DNA of 64,000 bases from JAJRPT01 sp965661945. GTDB lineage: Bacteria > Bacteroidota > Ignavibacteria > Kapaibacteriales > UBA2268. Location of the stretch: the NCBI GenBank assembly GCA_965661945.1, contig CBFIFP010000004.1, forward strand, positions 124,001-188,000, in the 5' to 3' direction. Below, in pieces: positions 8,021-16,471 of this stretch (within the stretch, counting starts at the first letter, position 1; each line of letters opens with the position of its first letter). A model generated the notes under the pieces. That model worked only from the letters and a program-made list of their open reading frames with translations. It was not told the DNA's origin and searched no databases. Made by a program: the position numbers and the translations under genes.

Positions 8021-9556
8021 TCATTTTTTAATTTCTCTTTTAACGAAAACAATTTCACTTATATTTTTTTCTGATAATCTATTATTAATTTTTTCTAAGC
8101 TAGACTCTGTCTGTTCAAACTTCTCTGGAGTAATTTGTAACCCATCATAAGTTACTATCTCTTTAGTTGTTATATCCCCAGCTTTTAATTCACTAATGTT
8201 TAATCTTTCTTCTAAATACTCCTCTATAACATCCTCATTTTGATTTAAAACAACTACTTTTGTGATATCCGAAGTATTTTTGTTAACTAAATACTTCTTA
8301 ATAATTTTCTCATCTGACGATAAATTCAAATATTTTTCATTGTTATAATAAACTTTTAAATCCTTTTCATTAAATCTTAGACCATTGATTTCACGCTTTT
8401 TAATAAAATCCTGAAATTTATAAAATAAATCATGGTCAAACCATTTAATATTTTTGAAAAAATAAGTAATAGCATTTTGGTGTCGTTTAATAGTTTCTGT
8501 TTTTGATTGTATTAATTCACCTTCTAATTTTAATCTTAATATATCTTCTTTTCTAACTCTATAAACTAAATTATGATATAGATTAATCATAATTAATAGT
8601 TGTATCTCTTTGGGAATTAATAATCCAGACAACTTATTTGGTTCTCCAGAACCATCAACATGCTCAAAAATCATAGAAGCATAATCTAAATATTTACAAA
8701 GTGATTTAATTTGATAAAAATAATTCTTAGTATTATTAAAATGATTAAAAAAATCAATTTTCATTTCATCATCAAGTTCGGATATAAAAGAAACCTTGAA
8801 TAAATCTGGTAAATTCAACAAATAAAAATTATGCAAAAGCGAAGCGTACAATATATTTTTTTGCTCTTCTTCACTAAAATTTAATCTCATTGAAATACTT
8901 CTACAAATCTCGACTACTTCAACCGTGTGATTTCTAAAATAGAAATTTTCAGCATCGCTAATAGTATTTGATATTCCTTTGATTAGAAGTATTTGGTATT
9001 CACTATAGACGGAGTTATTTTTTTCAACTTCCTGATTATACTTACTTTCTAATATTTTTAATTCTTTGAATGTTGAACTTTTATCGCTTAGAACTGATTC
9101 ATTCTGAATTTTTTTAATTAAATCAGAACTATTTTTATTTTGATTATTTTCTTTACTAGTTTCAACATTTTCATTGTCAGATTTCTCATCATATTTGAAT
9201 AATCCTAATTTAAGTATTTGGATTAGCTGTAAACTATTAAATGGTTTTGTAAGAAATAAATCAGCTTTACTATCCGAAATATATTGAATTAATAGTTTTG
9301 GATTATTCTCAGAAGTAATTAATATTTTAAAGCATTTTGGATGATCTTTATCTATTCTTTTTAAAAATTTAATTCCATCTGTTCCCTTCAAAACTCTTGA
9401 AGATATTACAATATTGGGTTTCAAACCCATATCAAGATCTTTTATTGCATCATCGGCAGTCTTTCTAATTACTAATGTATATAAAGTGCCAAGAAGTTTT
9501 GAAAATAATTTAGCGGTAAAAATATCATTATCTACAAATAAAATTATCTTTTCCAT
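8021..9556 (-). CDS. receiver-like plus degenerate HD-GYP protein, probably inactive in both domains
   Basis: This 511-residue cytoplasmic protein has the build of an RpfG-type response regulator. Residues 1-118 follow a receiver fold with the acidic pair (V-D-N-D at 8-11), Thr81 and Lys104, but the phospho-accepting Asp position is Ser53 (V-I-S-S-R-V-L-K-G-T-D-G). A linker of about 70 residues follows. Residues 205-325 align with an HD-GYP domain: His210 is kept, but the HD pair is His242-Asn243 and the GYP region reads E-H-V-D-G-S-G-E-P (298-306). The family hydrolyses cyclic di-GMP. With these losses I infer a non-catalytic sensor or scaffold. About 185 further residues at the C-terminus match nothing I recognise. 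It stands alone on its strand. Confidence 0.75.
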   Translation of the reverse strand: MEKIILFVDNDIFTAKLFSKLLGTLYTLVIRKTADDAIKDLDMGLKPNIVISSRVLKGTDGIKFLKRIDKDHPKCFKILITSENNPKLLIQYISDSKADLFLTKPFNSLQLIQILKLGLFKYDEKSDNENVETSKENNQNKNSSDLIKKIQNESVLSDKSSTFKELKILESKYNQEVEKNNSVYSEYQILLIKGISNTISDAENFYFRNHTVEVVEICRSISMRLNFSEEEQKNILYASLLHNFYLLNLPDLFKVSFISELDDEMKIDFFNHFNNTKNYFYQIKSLCKYLDYASMIFEHVDGSGEPNKLSGLLIPKEIQLLIMINLYHNLVYRVRKEDILRLKLEGELIQSKTETIKRHQNAITYFFKNIKWFDHDLFYKFQDFIKKREINGLRFNEKDLKVYYNNEKYLNLSSDEKIIKKYLVNKNTSDITKVVVLNQNEDVIEEYLEERLNISELKAGDITTKEIVTYDGLQITPEKFEQTESSLEKINNRLSEKNISEIVFVKREIKK

Positions 9557-9620
9557 AAACTTTTTATTATTTTAGCAGTAATTAAATAACAAATTAAAAA
9601 AAAAATTTAGAATTAAAACT

Positions 9621-10079
9621 ATGAACAAAATACTCATCGAAATTTTAAATAATATATCTAAAATACTTCTGATAAAAGGTGAAATAGCTTTTAAAGCGCA
9701 AGCTTATAAAACTGCTGCAGATATTATTGAAATTCAAAACCTTGATGTTAAAAATTTATTAGAACAAGGCAAATTAGCTGAAGTAGAGGGTTTTGGAAAA
9801 GCACTTGTGGAAAAAATAACTGATTTTGTGACAAATGGCGAAATGCAATATTATAATAAACTTAAACAAGAAGTTCCTATAAGCTTATTAGATTTGTTAG
9901 AAATTGAGGGCTTAGGAATCAAACGAATTTCTAAACTATGGAAAGAATTAAACGTAATATCTTTAAATGATCTTAAAGAAGTTATAGATAATGATAAAAT
10001 AAATGAAATAGATGGTTTTGGTAAAAAATTAATAGAAAATTTAAAAAATAATTTACACAATAATTTAAAACAAATTTAA
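9621..10079 (+). CDS. stand-alone helix-hairpin-helix protein resembling the N-terminus of DNA polymerase X
   Basis: At 152 residues this looks like the front part of bacterial PolX. Residues 1-65 match the pol-beta 8-kDa-like HhH domain (F-K-A-Q-A-Y-K-T-A-A-D-I-I then E-G-F-G-K-A-L-V-E-K-I). Two further HhH motifs follow: I-E-G-L-G-I-K-R-I near 102-110 and I-D-G-F-G-K-K-L-I near 133-141. PolX proteins are usually about 570 residues, with a nucleotidyltransferase palm and a PHP exonuclease. Neither is here, nor just downstream, where another gene starts 8 bases later. It is either a natural DNA-binding remnant with its own role or a truncated polX. The reading frame is clean with a proper stop. 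Confidence 0.7.
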   Translation: MNKILIEILNNISKILLIKGEIAFKAQAYKTAADIIEIQNLDVKNLLEQGKLAEVEGFGKALVEKITDFVTNGEMQYYNKLKQEVPISLLDLLEIEGLGIKRISKLWKELNVISLNDLKEVIDNDKINEIDGFGKKLIENLKNNLHNNLKQI

Positions 10080-10086
10080 AAATAAA

Positions 10087-11121
10087 ATGAACGTAATACT
10101 AATTTATATTATTTACTCTTATTCCCTATTTTCCCAAGTTGAAAATACTAAAACTGACTTACCAATAATATCCGACACAACAATAACTAAAGAAAAGTCT
10201 AAACATATTGTTACAATTGGCAAAGTAGAGTATGGTTCAAAAATTGACCTACTTCCTCTATGGAAAATTGATGCTGCTATGAATTTAATTGGTGGTTTAA
10301 CAAATAAGTTTTCCTATTTTCCATTTAAAGAAAAATTGGATTACATAGATTCATTAAAAAAATCAAATGTTGATAATCCATTAGTTTATATGAAAGATAG
10401 TTTAGGTATAAATTGGATCTTCAATTTAAAAATTAATAAATTGCAAAACATCTTGGGTGTAAACCTTACCGCAATCTCTCTAATTGACTCAACTAAAGTA
10501 TTTAATGATAATGGTTTTGCTTATCTTAACTTAAGAGATTCAACAAATAAAAATGTATATGATGTTTCTCTTACTAATGCATTGCAACGTGCCATTAGTA
10601 AAACTCTTAAAGATTCAACAATGTTTTCTGATAACTTAGAAGACTATAAAGTATTTCCTTTTCCTACTCTTGTTGTGGGTGGCTTAGAATTTAAAAATAA
10701 TGAAAAAATGTCTAAGTGGTCCTTGTTCACAGATAAGCAAGTTACTTCTTTTGATGTTGCAGAAAGCATTTGGGAAGAAGTTTATAATCAAAAAAGATTT
10801 GTTGCCTTTGATATCGAAAGCCGTGACTCATTATATACCCTATTTAATATGTATGGCGTAGAAAATTATGACGCTCCTACTCCTTTTGAATTAAAAGCTC
10901 TGAACGCTCTTGAAGTTGAATATTTTATAACTGGTTCGTTCGAAAGAGCATCTCCTGGTGGGATTATCAAAATTCATATTTGTCAAGTCGAAAAACAAAA
11001 TTTAAAAATTATTTCAACCGGAAAAATAGAATTAGAAGAAGATAGCATCGTAGAATTACGTAAAAAAGTAAAGAAAGCAACCAAACAAGCTATTGATAAG
11101 TTTAGGGAGATAAATGGGTAG
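10087..11121 (+). CDS. secreted protein with a CsgG/LpoB-like C-terminal region
   Basis: This 344-residue protein has a short signal peptide ending L-F-S-Q. The C-terminal half, from about 195, reads like the CsgG/LpoB/TolB-N fold: a V-F-P-F-P-T-L-V-V-G-G-L-E-F strand, then a long helix with a K-R-F-V-A-F-D-I-E-S-R-D-S-L segment, then L-E-V-E-Y-F-I-T-G-S-F-E. These correspond to the 'g.f.vvdR..l' and 'g.dyllsGs' signatures of that fold. The assignment is by eye and tentative. It overlaps the next gene by 8 bases, so translation is probably coupled with the phosphatase. It is the second member of the 9621-12424 cluster. Confidence 0.6.
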   Translation: MNVILIYIIYSYSLFSQVENTKTDLPIISDTTITKEKSKHIVTIGKVEYGSKIDLLPLWKIDAAMNLIGGLTNKFSYFPFKEKLDYIDSLKKSNVDNPLVYMKDSLGINWIFNLKINKLQNILGVNLTAISLIDSTKVFNDNGFAYLNLRDSTNKNVYDVSLTNALQRAISKTLKDSTMFSDNLEDYKVFPFPTLVVGGLEFKNNEKMSKWSLFTDKQVTSFDVAESIWEEVYNQKRFVAFDIESRDSLYTLFNMYGVENYDAPTPFELKALNALEVEYFITGSFERASPGGIIKIHICQVEKQNLKIISTGKIELEEDSIVELRKKVKKATKQAIDKFREING

Positions 11122-11779
11122 ATATTTTGCGATTGGCGATATCCATGGTTGTTATTATACTTTAAAAAAACTTTTATTCGATGAATTAAAAATTACAAAA
11201 GAAGATAGATTAATCTTTTTAGGTGATTATATAGATAAAGGACTAAATAGTAAAAAAGTTTTAAAATTAATAATGAATTTAGAGCAGGAAGGGTATGAAA
11301 TTGAAACACTACTTGGTAATCACGAATTGATGCTTCTTAATTCAATCATCTCACCTTTTGAATATCATAACTGGTTGAAAAATGGCGGGAAAGAAACATT
11401 ACTTAGTTTCAAAGTTTTACACCCAAATAAAATAAAACAAAAATATATTGCTTTTTTTAAAAATCTTTCTTATTTTAAGATTTTTAAAGGATACATTTTA
11501 GTTCATGGGGGTTTAAATTTTAAAATTGATAATCCAATAGAAGATTTAGAAAGTATGCCTTGGATTAGAAATTCAGAAGTTTTACCACAAAAAATTGGTA
11601 GTAGAAAAATTATTGTTGGGCATACACCCTCTACAATAAATGAAATTCAAAAAAGTCTATTAACAAGTAGAATACTTTTAGATGGGGGTTGTGTTTATAA
11701 AGACAGAAAAGGTCTTGGAAACCTTGTTGCTATAGAACTTCACTCATTAAAATTATTCCACGTTTATAATATTGATTAA
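11114..11779 (+). CDS. PPP-family metallophosphatase (bacterial serine/threonine phosphatase, PrpA-like)
   Basis: At 221 residues this shows the full calcineurin-type signature in order: G-D-I-H-G at 8-12, G-D-Y-I-D-K-G at 38-44, G-N-H-E at 69-72, then H-G-G and G-H-T-P further on. These residues bind the two catalytic metals. The family removes phosphate from Ser/Thr/Tyr phosphoproteins, and some members act on Ap4A. The substrate here is unknown. It starts inside the end of the CsgG-like gene (8-base overlap) and is followed 12 bases later by the Sua5/YrdC gene. Confidence 0.88.
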   Translation: MGRYFAIGDIHGCYYTLKKLLFDELKITKEDRLIFLGDYIDKGLNSKKVLKLIMNLEQEGYEIETLLGNHELMLLNSIISPFEYHNWLKNGGKETLLSFKVLHPNKIKQKYIAFFKNLSYFKIFKGYILVHGGLNFKIDNPIEDLESMPWIRNSEVLPQKIGSRKIIVGHTPSTINEIQKSLLTSRILLDGGCVYKDRKGLGNLVAIELHSLKLFHVYNID

Positions 11780-11791
11780 TTAGGAGAATAT

Positions 11792-12424
11792 ATGGGAGCG
11801 GAAATACTAAAAATACACAGCGTTACACCAGAATCAAGAAAGATTAGCGATGTAGCTAAACAAATTGATGAAGGTGCTGTTATACTATATCCTGTAGATA
11901 CAGGATTTGCTTTAGGATGTAAATTAGAACATAAAGAGGCAATCAGCCGAATTCGAAGAATACGTAATTTACCTGAGTCTCAATCGCTTACTTTTTTATG
12001 CGAAGATTTAAGCAAAATTTCAGAATTTGCTAAGGTAACAAACGATGCTTACAAGACTATCAAGGGATTAATTCCCGGTCCTTACACATTCATTTTACCG
12101 GCAAGCAAACTAGTTCCAAAATTTGCTCAAAATCCTAAAAGAAGTACTGCTGGAATTAGAGTTCCTAATAATAAATTAACAGAAGCTCTTCTTACAGAAT
12201 TAGGAAAACCAATAATTGCAATTACTGCAAAAATAAATTCTGAAGGTCCTAGTCTACCTGAAGAAATTATTGAAGAATACAAAAATCTTGTAGATATTGT
12301 TGTTACAAGTGATGAGTATAATTTTACAGGTGAATCTAGTATTATTGACATGACAACAGATGCTTTTGAAATTACAAGGGAAGGCGCTGGAATTGATAAA
12401 GTAAAAAACTTTTTAATTGCATAA
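11792..12424 (+). CDS. Sua5/YciO/YrdC-family protein, probable L-threonylcarbamoyladenylate synthase
   Basis: This is a 210-residue single-domain YrdC protein. The nucleotide/threonine site signature is present: A-V-I-L-Y-P-V-D-T-G-F-A-L-G-C near 29-43, then R-I-R-R-I-R-N-L-P, P-G-P-Y-T-F-I-L-P and the S-T-A-G-I-R-V-P segment. TsaC-type members make threonylcarbamoyl-AMP for tRNA t6A37. The V-D-T-G-F (usually P-T-E/D-T-x-Y-G) and the lack of the K-x-R core make YciO-type just as likely, and YciO's role is less clear. A Shine-Dalgarno-like TTAGGAG precedes the ATG. It is the last gene of its cluster. Confidence 0.8.
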   Translation: MGAEILKIHSVTPESRKISDVAKQIDEGAVILYPVDTGFALGCKLEHKEAISRIRRIRNLPESQSLTFLCEDLSKISEFAKVTNDAYKTIKGLIPGPYTFILPASKLVPKFAQNPKRSTAGIRVPNNKLTEALLTELGKPIIAITAKINSEGPSLPEEIIEEYKNLVDIVVTSDEYNFTGESSIIDMTTDAFEITREGAGIDKVKNFLIA

Positions 12425-12430
12425 ACAACA

Positions 12431-12456
12431 AAGGAGAGAGCAATCTCTCCTTTTTT
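12431..12456 (+). terminator. rho-independent terminator after the Sua5/YrdC gene
   Basis: AAGGAGAGA (12431-12439) pairs with TCTCTCCTT (12444-12452) around a GCAA tetraloop and runs into six T residues. It closes the 9621-12424 plus-strand cluster, 6 bases after the stop codon. Confidence 0.92.
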
Positions 12457-12474
12457 ATTTATATTTCATATTCA

Positions 12475-12999
12475 TTAATATAGTTGATTCTTCTTATATT
12501 TTTCTATTTGACTATTTACATAAGGGTAAGCAACTCTTTCAATGTCTTTTTTAATTCGTTTCATTATATAATAGTTTTTAACTATCTCAGGTTGGTTAAA
12601 ATCGAACTGTATAAATTGATTGAAAACCATTTTAATTTCATTCTCTTTAATTTCAACTTCTATCCTTCATTCAAAGTCTGTTCTTGAACTAAAAGTGCTC
12701 AAACCCAAAGCGACAATTTTACCAGACTCAATATCAAATAATTGAATTATATTACTAAAATCATTAATTGTACCAAAATTATTTAAATTATATTCATAAT
12801 TATTATTAACTCTCTCACGAGATGTAAAGTTTCTTAATATCCAATCGGCTGTTTCATTCATTAATTTTTGTTTGTTCATTGTTTGAAGTATACCAGAAAT
12901 TTCATATTCCCTATCATTTGTTTGATATAAAGTCGAATCAATGTAACAGGAGGGTAATGTAAAAATTAAAAATGAAAGTACTAAATATATTTTAAACAT
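12475..12999 (-). pseudogene. lipoprotein gene interrupted by an in-frame TGA
   Basis: The gene starts at 12999 with a lipoprotein signal (T-L-P-S-C, Cys18) and reads 110 residues to a TGA at 12667-12669. The same frame then continues without a break for 63 more codons to a TAA at 12475-12477. The continuation (R-I-E-V-E-I-K-E-N-E-I-K, later R-V-A-Y-P-Y-V-N-S-Q) has the same amino-acid texture as the first part, so the TGA looks like a point mutation in one longer gene of about 173 residues, for example from CGA or TGG. TGA is a normal stop elsewhere here (for example nupC), so recoding is unlikely. The fold may be DUF4468-like, but I am not sure. A sequencing error is possible. Confidence 0.65.
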
Positions 13000-13156
13000 A
13001 ACATTACCAATAATAAATACTAAAATTAAATTAACGTAATTAAATAAATAATATTTAAATAATTAAATTCATTATTTACTAAACGCTAAGCACTATTCAA
13101 AATTGCAACCAGAAAAATAAATTATCTAATTATTCGTCAAATTACTATTAAATTGG

Positions 13157-13164
13157 TAATTTTG
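13157..13164 (+). promoter_or_regulatory. -7 promoter box of the 13191 operon
   Basis: TAATTTTG matches TAnnTTTG, with 26 bases between its end and the ATG at 13191. No clear TTTG at -33. Confidence 0.6.
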
Positions 13165-13190
13165 TATTTTATAATTAATAATATAGTTAA

Positions 13191-14498
13191 ATGAATCTCT
13201 CATTTGAAGATAATTATCAAGAGACCTCAAGTATAGATAAAGATGAATATATTAAATCTTTAGAGATTTCTATTCAACTTCTTCAAAGAGAAGTTGAAAC
13301 TTTAAGAAAAAAACTTCTTGAAATATCTTCCAATGAACTAAAAGATACACAAAACAACTCCTCTTTTAACTATAACAATGATTTAATAAACAGAGTTAAC
13401 TCCATATCTGAACTTATAACTACACTAAATCACCTCTTCCAAACTAATAAGTTTTTTTTAGAATGGCAGTTACTATACATTTTGAATGATTATTCATTTC
13501 AATTGATTGATGTAAGTACTAAAAACGATAAAATGATAGAAGAGTTTGATAAACTTCTAGAAGACGGTGTGACAGATTGGATTTTATCAAATGATGAAGT
13601 AAAATTTGCTCCATCTCTTGTTGATTCAACTGATAGAAATCCTATTTATAATGTTTTTGTTCCCATTCAAAATAAAGGTTCACAATCTATTTTATTTTTT
13701 GGTAAAACTATCGAAGACATTAACCAAGTGTCTGATGATTTTAAAAATAACTTGAAGCAAATATTAAACTTTGTTTGTTTAAAAATTGATAATATTGTTT
13801 CTTCTGAACATATCTCTAAAATATCAAACAAATTAGAAAAGAATTCCTCAAATAAGTCTAAATCTAATAACCCTTTAATCAAACTTGCAATTAGTGAGTT
13901 CGAACAACCAATTAGTTTAATTGATGCAAACCTTAATTTAATTGAAAATGGAATTGGCAATGTTAACAGACGTACTGAAATAATAAAAGATAATCTGAAT
14001 ATCATAAGTCAATTAAAAGATAAACTTTATAATTTAATTGATGAAAAACAAAATCTAAACACAGAATTTGACATTTCTGAAATAATAAATGATATTAAAT
14101 TTTTGACAAATAATCAATTACAAAGAGACGGAATCAATCTAAAAATTTCTTCCACTGAAACATTTATGATAAATTTTGATAAAAAAAGAATAGAATCCCT
14201 TTTTACAAAGTTAATTCTCTTTTCTGTGGATTTAATGCCTGAAGGAGGAGCTTTAGTCATAAGTTATGAAATTAAAAAGCAAAGAACATTTTTTAAATTC
14301 TACTATGAAAATGCACTCCTAACTAACGAGGAATTTGAAAAGATAAAATTGAATATTCAACCAGAAGAAATCAATAATGGGCTGTTCAAAAATTTAAAAC
14401 AAATCTTAAATAGTATTGAAGAAAATAATATTGAACTTGATTTGATAAATGATACCAAAACTGGCACAACTTTTTCATTAATAATTGAAAAACAATGA
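13191..14498 (+). CDS. histidine-kinase-like protein with degenerate catalytic motifs
   Basis: This is a 435-residue soluble protein. Residues 18-50 form a coiled coil, and about 85-200 could be a GAF-like sensor domain. Residues 228-285 look like a dimerisation helix pair, but the phospho-acceptor region reads A-I-S-E-F-E-Q-P-I, with no His where S-H-E-L-R-T-P-L is expected. Residues 315-435 resemble the HATPase fold (F-D-K-K-R-I-E-S-L-F-T-K-L-I-L-F-S-V-D-L-M-P-E-G-G, and a final G-T-T-F-S-L-I-I). The N-box Asn is gone and there is no D-x-G-x-G lid motif. I infer a non-catalytic kinase homologue used as a scaffold or partner. It starts an operon; its stop overlaps the next ATG (ATGA). Confidence 0.65.
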   Translation: MNLSFEDNYQETSSIDKDEYIKSLEISIQLLQREVETLRKKLLEISSNELKDTQNNSSFNYNNDLINRVNSISELITTLNHLFQTNKFFLEWQLLYILNDYSFQLIDVSTKNDKMIEEFDKLLEDGVTDWILSNDEVKFAPSLVDSTDRNPIYNVFVPIQNKGSQSILFFGKTIEDINQVSDDFKNNLKQILNFVCLKIDNIVSSEHISKISNKLEKNSSNKSKSNNPLIKLAISEFEQPISLIDANLNLIENGIGNVNRRTEIIKDNLNIISQLKDKLYNLIDEKQNLNTEFDISEIINDIKFLTNNQLQRDGINLKISSTETFMINFDKKRIESLFTKLILFSVDLMPEGGALVISYEIKKQRTFFKFYYENALLTNEEFEKIKLNIQPEEINNGLFKNLKQILNSIEENNIELDLINDTKTGTTFSLIIEKQ

Positions 14499-16060
14499 AA
14501 TTAATATTATACATATTACTTTTTCTATTCAATTTTAATCTTTATTCTAAGATTGAAAGAATTGATATTGAGCCAAAAAATAGAGTCAATATATATTTCA
14601 ATAACATACCAAATTTCAATTCTGAACTTTCCAGCGATAAAAAAAATATTATTATAACAACCTCTGTATCTGATTTTAACCCTAATTTTTCTCAAGTTTC
14701 TGGTTCTGGTATTATTAGATTTATCACAATTAATAAAAGCCCAGAAAATTTAAGTCTTAAAATCGAGCTATCTACAGAAAGAGGATATGTTGCAATACCA
14801 ATGTATTACTCAAAATCTATATTAGTTGAAGCTTTTTCGTGGGATGGTATTTCGCAAGAAGAAGATAAATATAGAGAAGCATTACTTGCTTATGAGTCGG
14901 GACTGATTGACGAAACCAAAAGTTTATTATCTTCCGTTAACTCCGAAAATTTACCTAATGCAAATGCACTACTTGGCTTGATTTTACTAAAAGAAGGAAA
15001 AGCAAACGAAGCTGCCCCACTTCTTTTTACCGCTTTAAAAGATAGCTCCAACATTAACGATATATATGCAGGTATTGCAGAAATCTTTAAGTGGTTAGGC
15101 AATGACTCAGAATTTATTAAAAATGATAGTATATTTAAAGCTAAAACTAAACTTGAAAACTACCCTTCTTTTCCGATTAGTGGGATAAAAGAAAATATTA
15201 CTATTCCAGATTATTATTATCCCGAACAAGTTGATGAAAGTTTATTAACTGATTCTAAATTAGATGAAAGTAATACCTCAGGAACCTTTTTAAAAGAATA
15301 CGAAGATAAATCTGTTTCCGAATTATTTGGTTTTTCTGACACTTATATTGTCTTTGTTATTATAATTTTACTATTATCATTTCTAATGCTTTTTTATGTT
15401 TATTCAAAATGGAAAAAATCCAAGTTGAGTGAATTTAAAGATATGTCTAAAGAAAGATTCTCTGAGGAAATAAGACAAGCTAGAAAAAAACAACAAGCAA
15501 AAACCGAAGAAGTTAAAAAAAACATAACGCCAAAAGAAGAAAAAAGTAAAAATGTTTTAGAGCAAAAATATGGACAACAAAAGCCGTCCAATCCAAAAAT
15601 GGATAATATTCAACAGTTTAAAGTAAAACCAACCAAAAATGTAAAAGAGACAACAAATAAAGAACAATTAGAAAAATATTTAACTAACTATATACCCGTC
15701 AAGAGACAAGAAGAAGTAGAAAAAAAAGAAAATAAAATTGAAGAAGATTCTGTATATGATGCTGAGCCTAACAATAACAAATCTAATTTTTCACCAGATG
15801 TTAATCTTGCTTTAAAGCTTTCGGAAGAAAAACAAAAAATTAAACAAAAGCAATTATTAGAATTAGTTAAAGATAAAAAAGAAAAGCATCAAGAAGACAT
15901 CGACATCATTGAAAAAGCTAAAGAACTTGGAATAGAAGAAGGGAGTATAAGAGAAAAGTTACATTTAGATGAACTTGAAACAAATAAAGATATGATGGCG
16001 AAACTAAATAAAAAATTTAACGTTGATAATAGTATAAAAGGAGACGAAAATAATGAATAA
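14495..16060 (+). CDS. single-pass membrane protein: periplasmic TPR-like domain and charged cytoplasmic tail
   Basis: I do not recognise this 521-residue protein as a family. It has a signal peptide (1-18), then a beta-rich domain (20-115) somewhat like an AMIN domain. TPR-like helices follow at about 122-215 (E-D-K-Y-R-E-A-L-L-A-Y-E-S-G, G-L-I-L-L-K-E-G-K-A-N-E-A). One transmembrane helix lies at 283-304. The last 215 residues are Lys/Glu-rich and probably cytoplasmic, ending with a short helix-turn-helix-like segment (A-K-E-L-G-I-E-E-G-S-I-R-E-K-L). The topology would link the envelope to the cytoplasm, and so perhaps to the kinase-like protein encoded just upstream. It overlaps the next gene by 8 bases. 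Confidence 0.65.
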   Translation: MKLILYILLFLFNFNLYSKIERIDIEPKNRVNIYFNNIPNFNSELSSDKKNIIITTSVSDFNPNFSQVSGSGIIRFITINKSPENLSLKIELSTERGYVAIPMYYSKSILVEAFSWDGISQEEDKYREALLAYESGLIDETKSLLSSVNSENLPNANALLGLILLKEGKANEAAPLLFTALKDSSNINDIYAGIAEIFKWLGNDSEFIKNDSIFKAKTKLENYPSFPISGIKENITIPDYYYPEQVDESLLTDSKLDESNTSGTFLKEYEDKSVSELFGFSDTYIVFVIIILLLSFLMLFYVYSKWKKSKLSEFKDMSKERFSEEIRQARKKQQAKTEEVKKNITPKEEKSKNVLEQKYGQQKPSNPKMDNIQQFKVKPTKNVKETTNKEQLEKYLTNYIPVKRQEEVEKKENKIEEDSVYDAEPNNNKSNFSPDVNLALKLSEEKQKIKQKQLLELVKDKKEKHQEDIDIIEKAKELGIEEGSIREKLHLDELETNKDMMAKLNKKFNVDNSIKGDENNE

Positions 16061-16469
16061 GTTATTTATACTATTTTTTACTATATCAATTATTGCACTT
16101 AGTAACTTACAAGGGCAGCAAAATACTACCAAGTCAAACAACAGTGGCACAAAAGTTGATAGTTTTACTGTAGAATCATCTATAAAACAAGAATCTGATT
16201 CAATTGACAATCAAAATAAAATTAGATTCATTTATAATGACGGTGAGCAATATATTATTAAAATTCAAGTTCCTAAAGATTTAGATATCAAAATTGAAAT
16301 TTATAATATGCTTGCTAAACCAGTAAAAACTGTTTATGAAGGAAAATCATCAAGTGATCCAGATAGAATATATGACTTTAATGCTTCAACTCTTCCAAAT
16401 GGAATATACTTCGCTATATTGCAAGGAAACGGTTTTAGACACCCCTATAAGTTTACTATTCGGAGGTAA
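16053..16469 (+). CDS. small secreted protein that is mostly a T9SS-type C-terminal sorting domain
   Basis: This is a 138-residue protein with a signal peptide of about 20 residues (ending N-L-Q-G-Q). A low-complexity Ser/Asn/Thr linker follows to about 55. A beta-sandwich of about 80 residues then reads like a type IX secretion tail: I-K-I-E-I-Y-N-M-L-A-K-P-V-K-T-V-Y, then F-N-A-S-T-L-P-N-G-I-Y-F-A-I-L, then a final basic strand. Such tails normally sit at the end of a larger cargo. Here almost nothing precedes it. It is wedged between the TPR/transmembrane gene (8-base overlap) and the PorV-like gene (2-base gap), which suggests a structural part and not a random cargo. Confidence 0.75.
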   Translation: MNKLFILFFTISIIALSNLQGQQNTTKSNNSGTKVDSFTVESSIKQESDSIDNQNKIRFIYNDGEQYIIKIQVPKDLDIKIEIYNMLAKPVKTVYEGKSSSDPDRIYDFNASTLPNGIYFAILQGNGFRHPYKFTIRR

Positions 16470-16471
16470 AA

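Noticed and set aside
12667..12669. TGA as a recoded codon (Trp or selenocysteine)
   Set aside because: TGA is used as an ordinary stop by nearby genes, there is no selenocysteine-type hairpin directly after it, and the context is a lipoprotein with no redox motif.
12484..12687. Plus-strand open frame of 67 codons
   Set aside because: It lies antisense to the second half of the interrupted lipoprotein gene and has no start signal or family resemblance. The minus-strand reading explains the sequence better.
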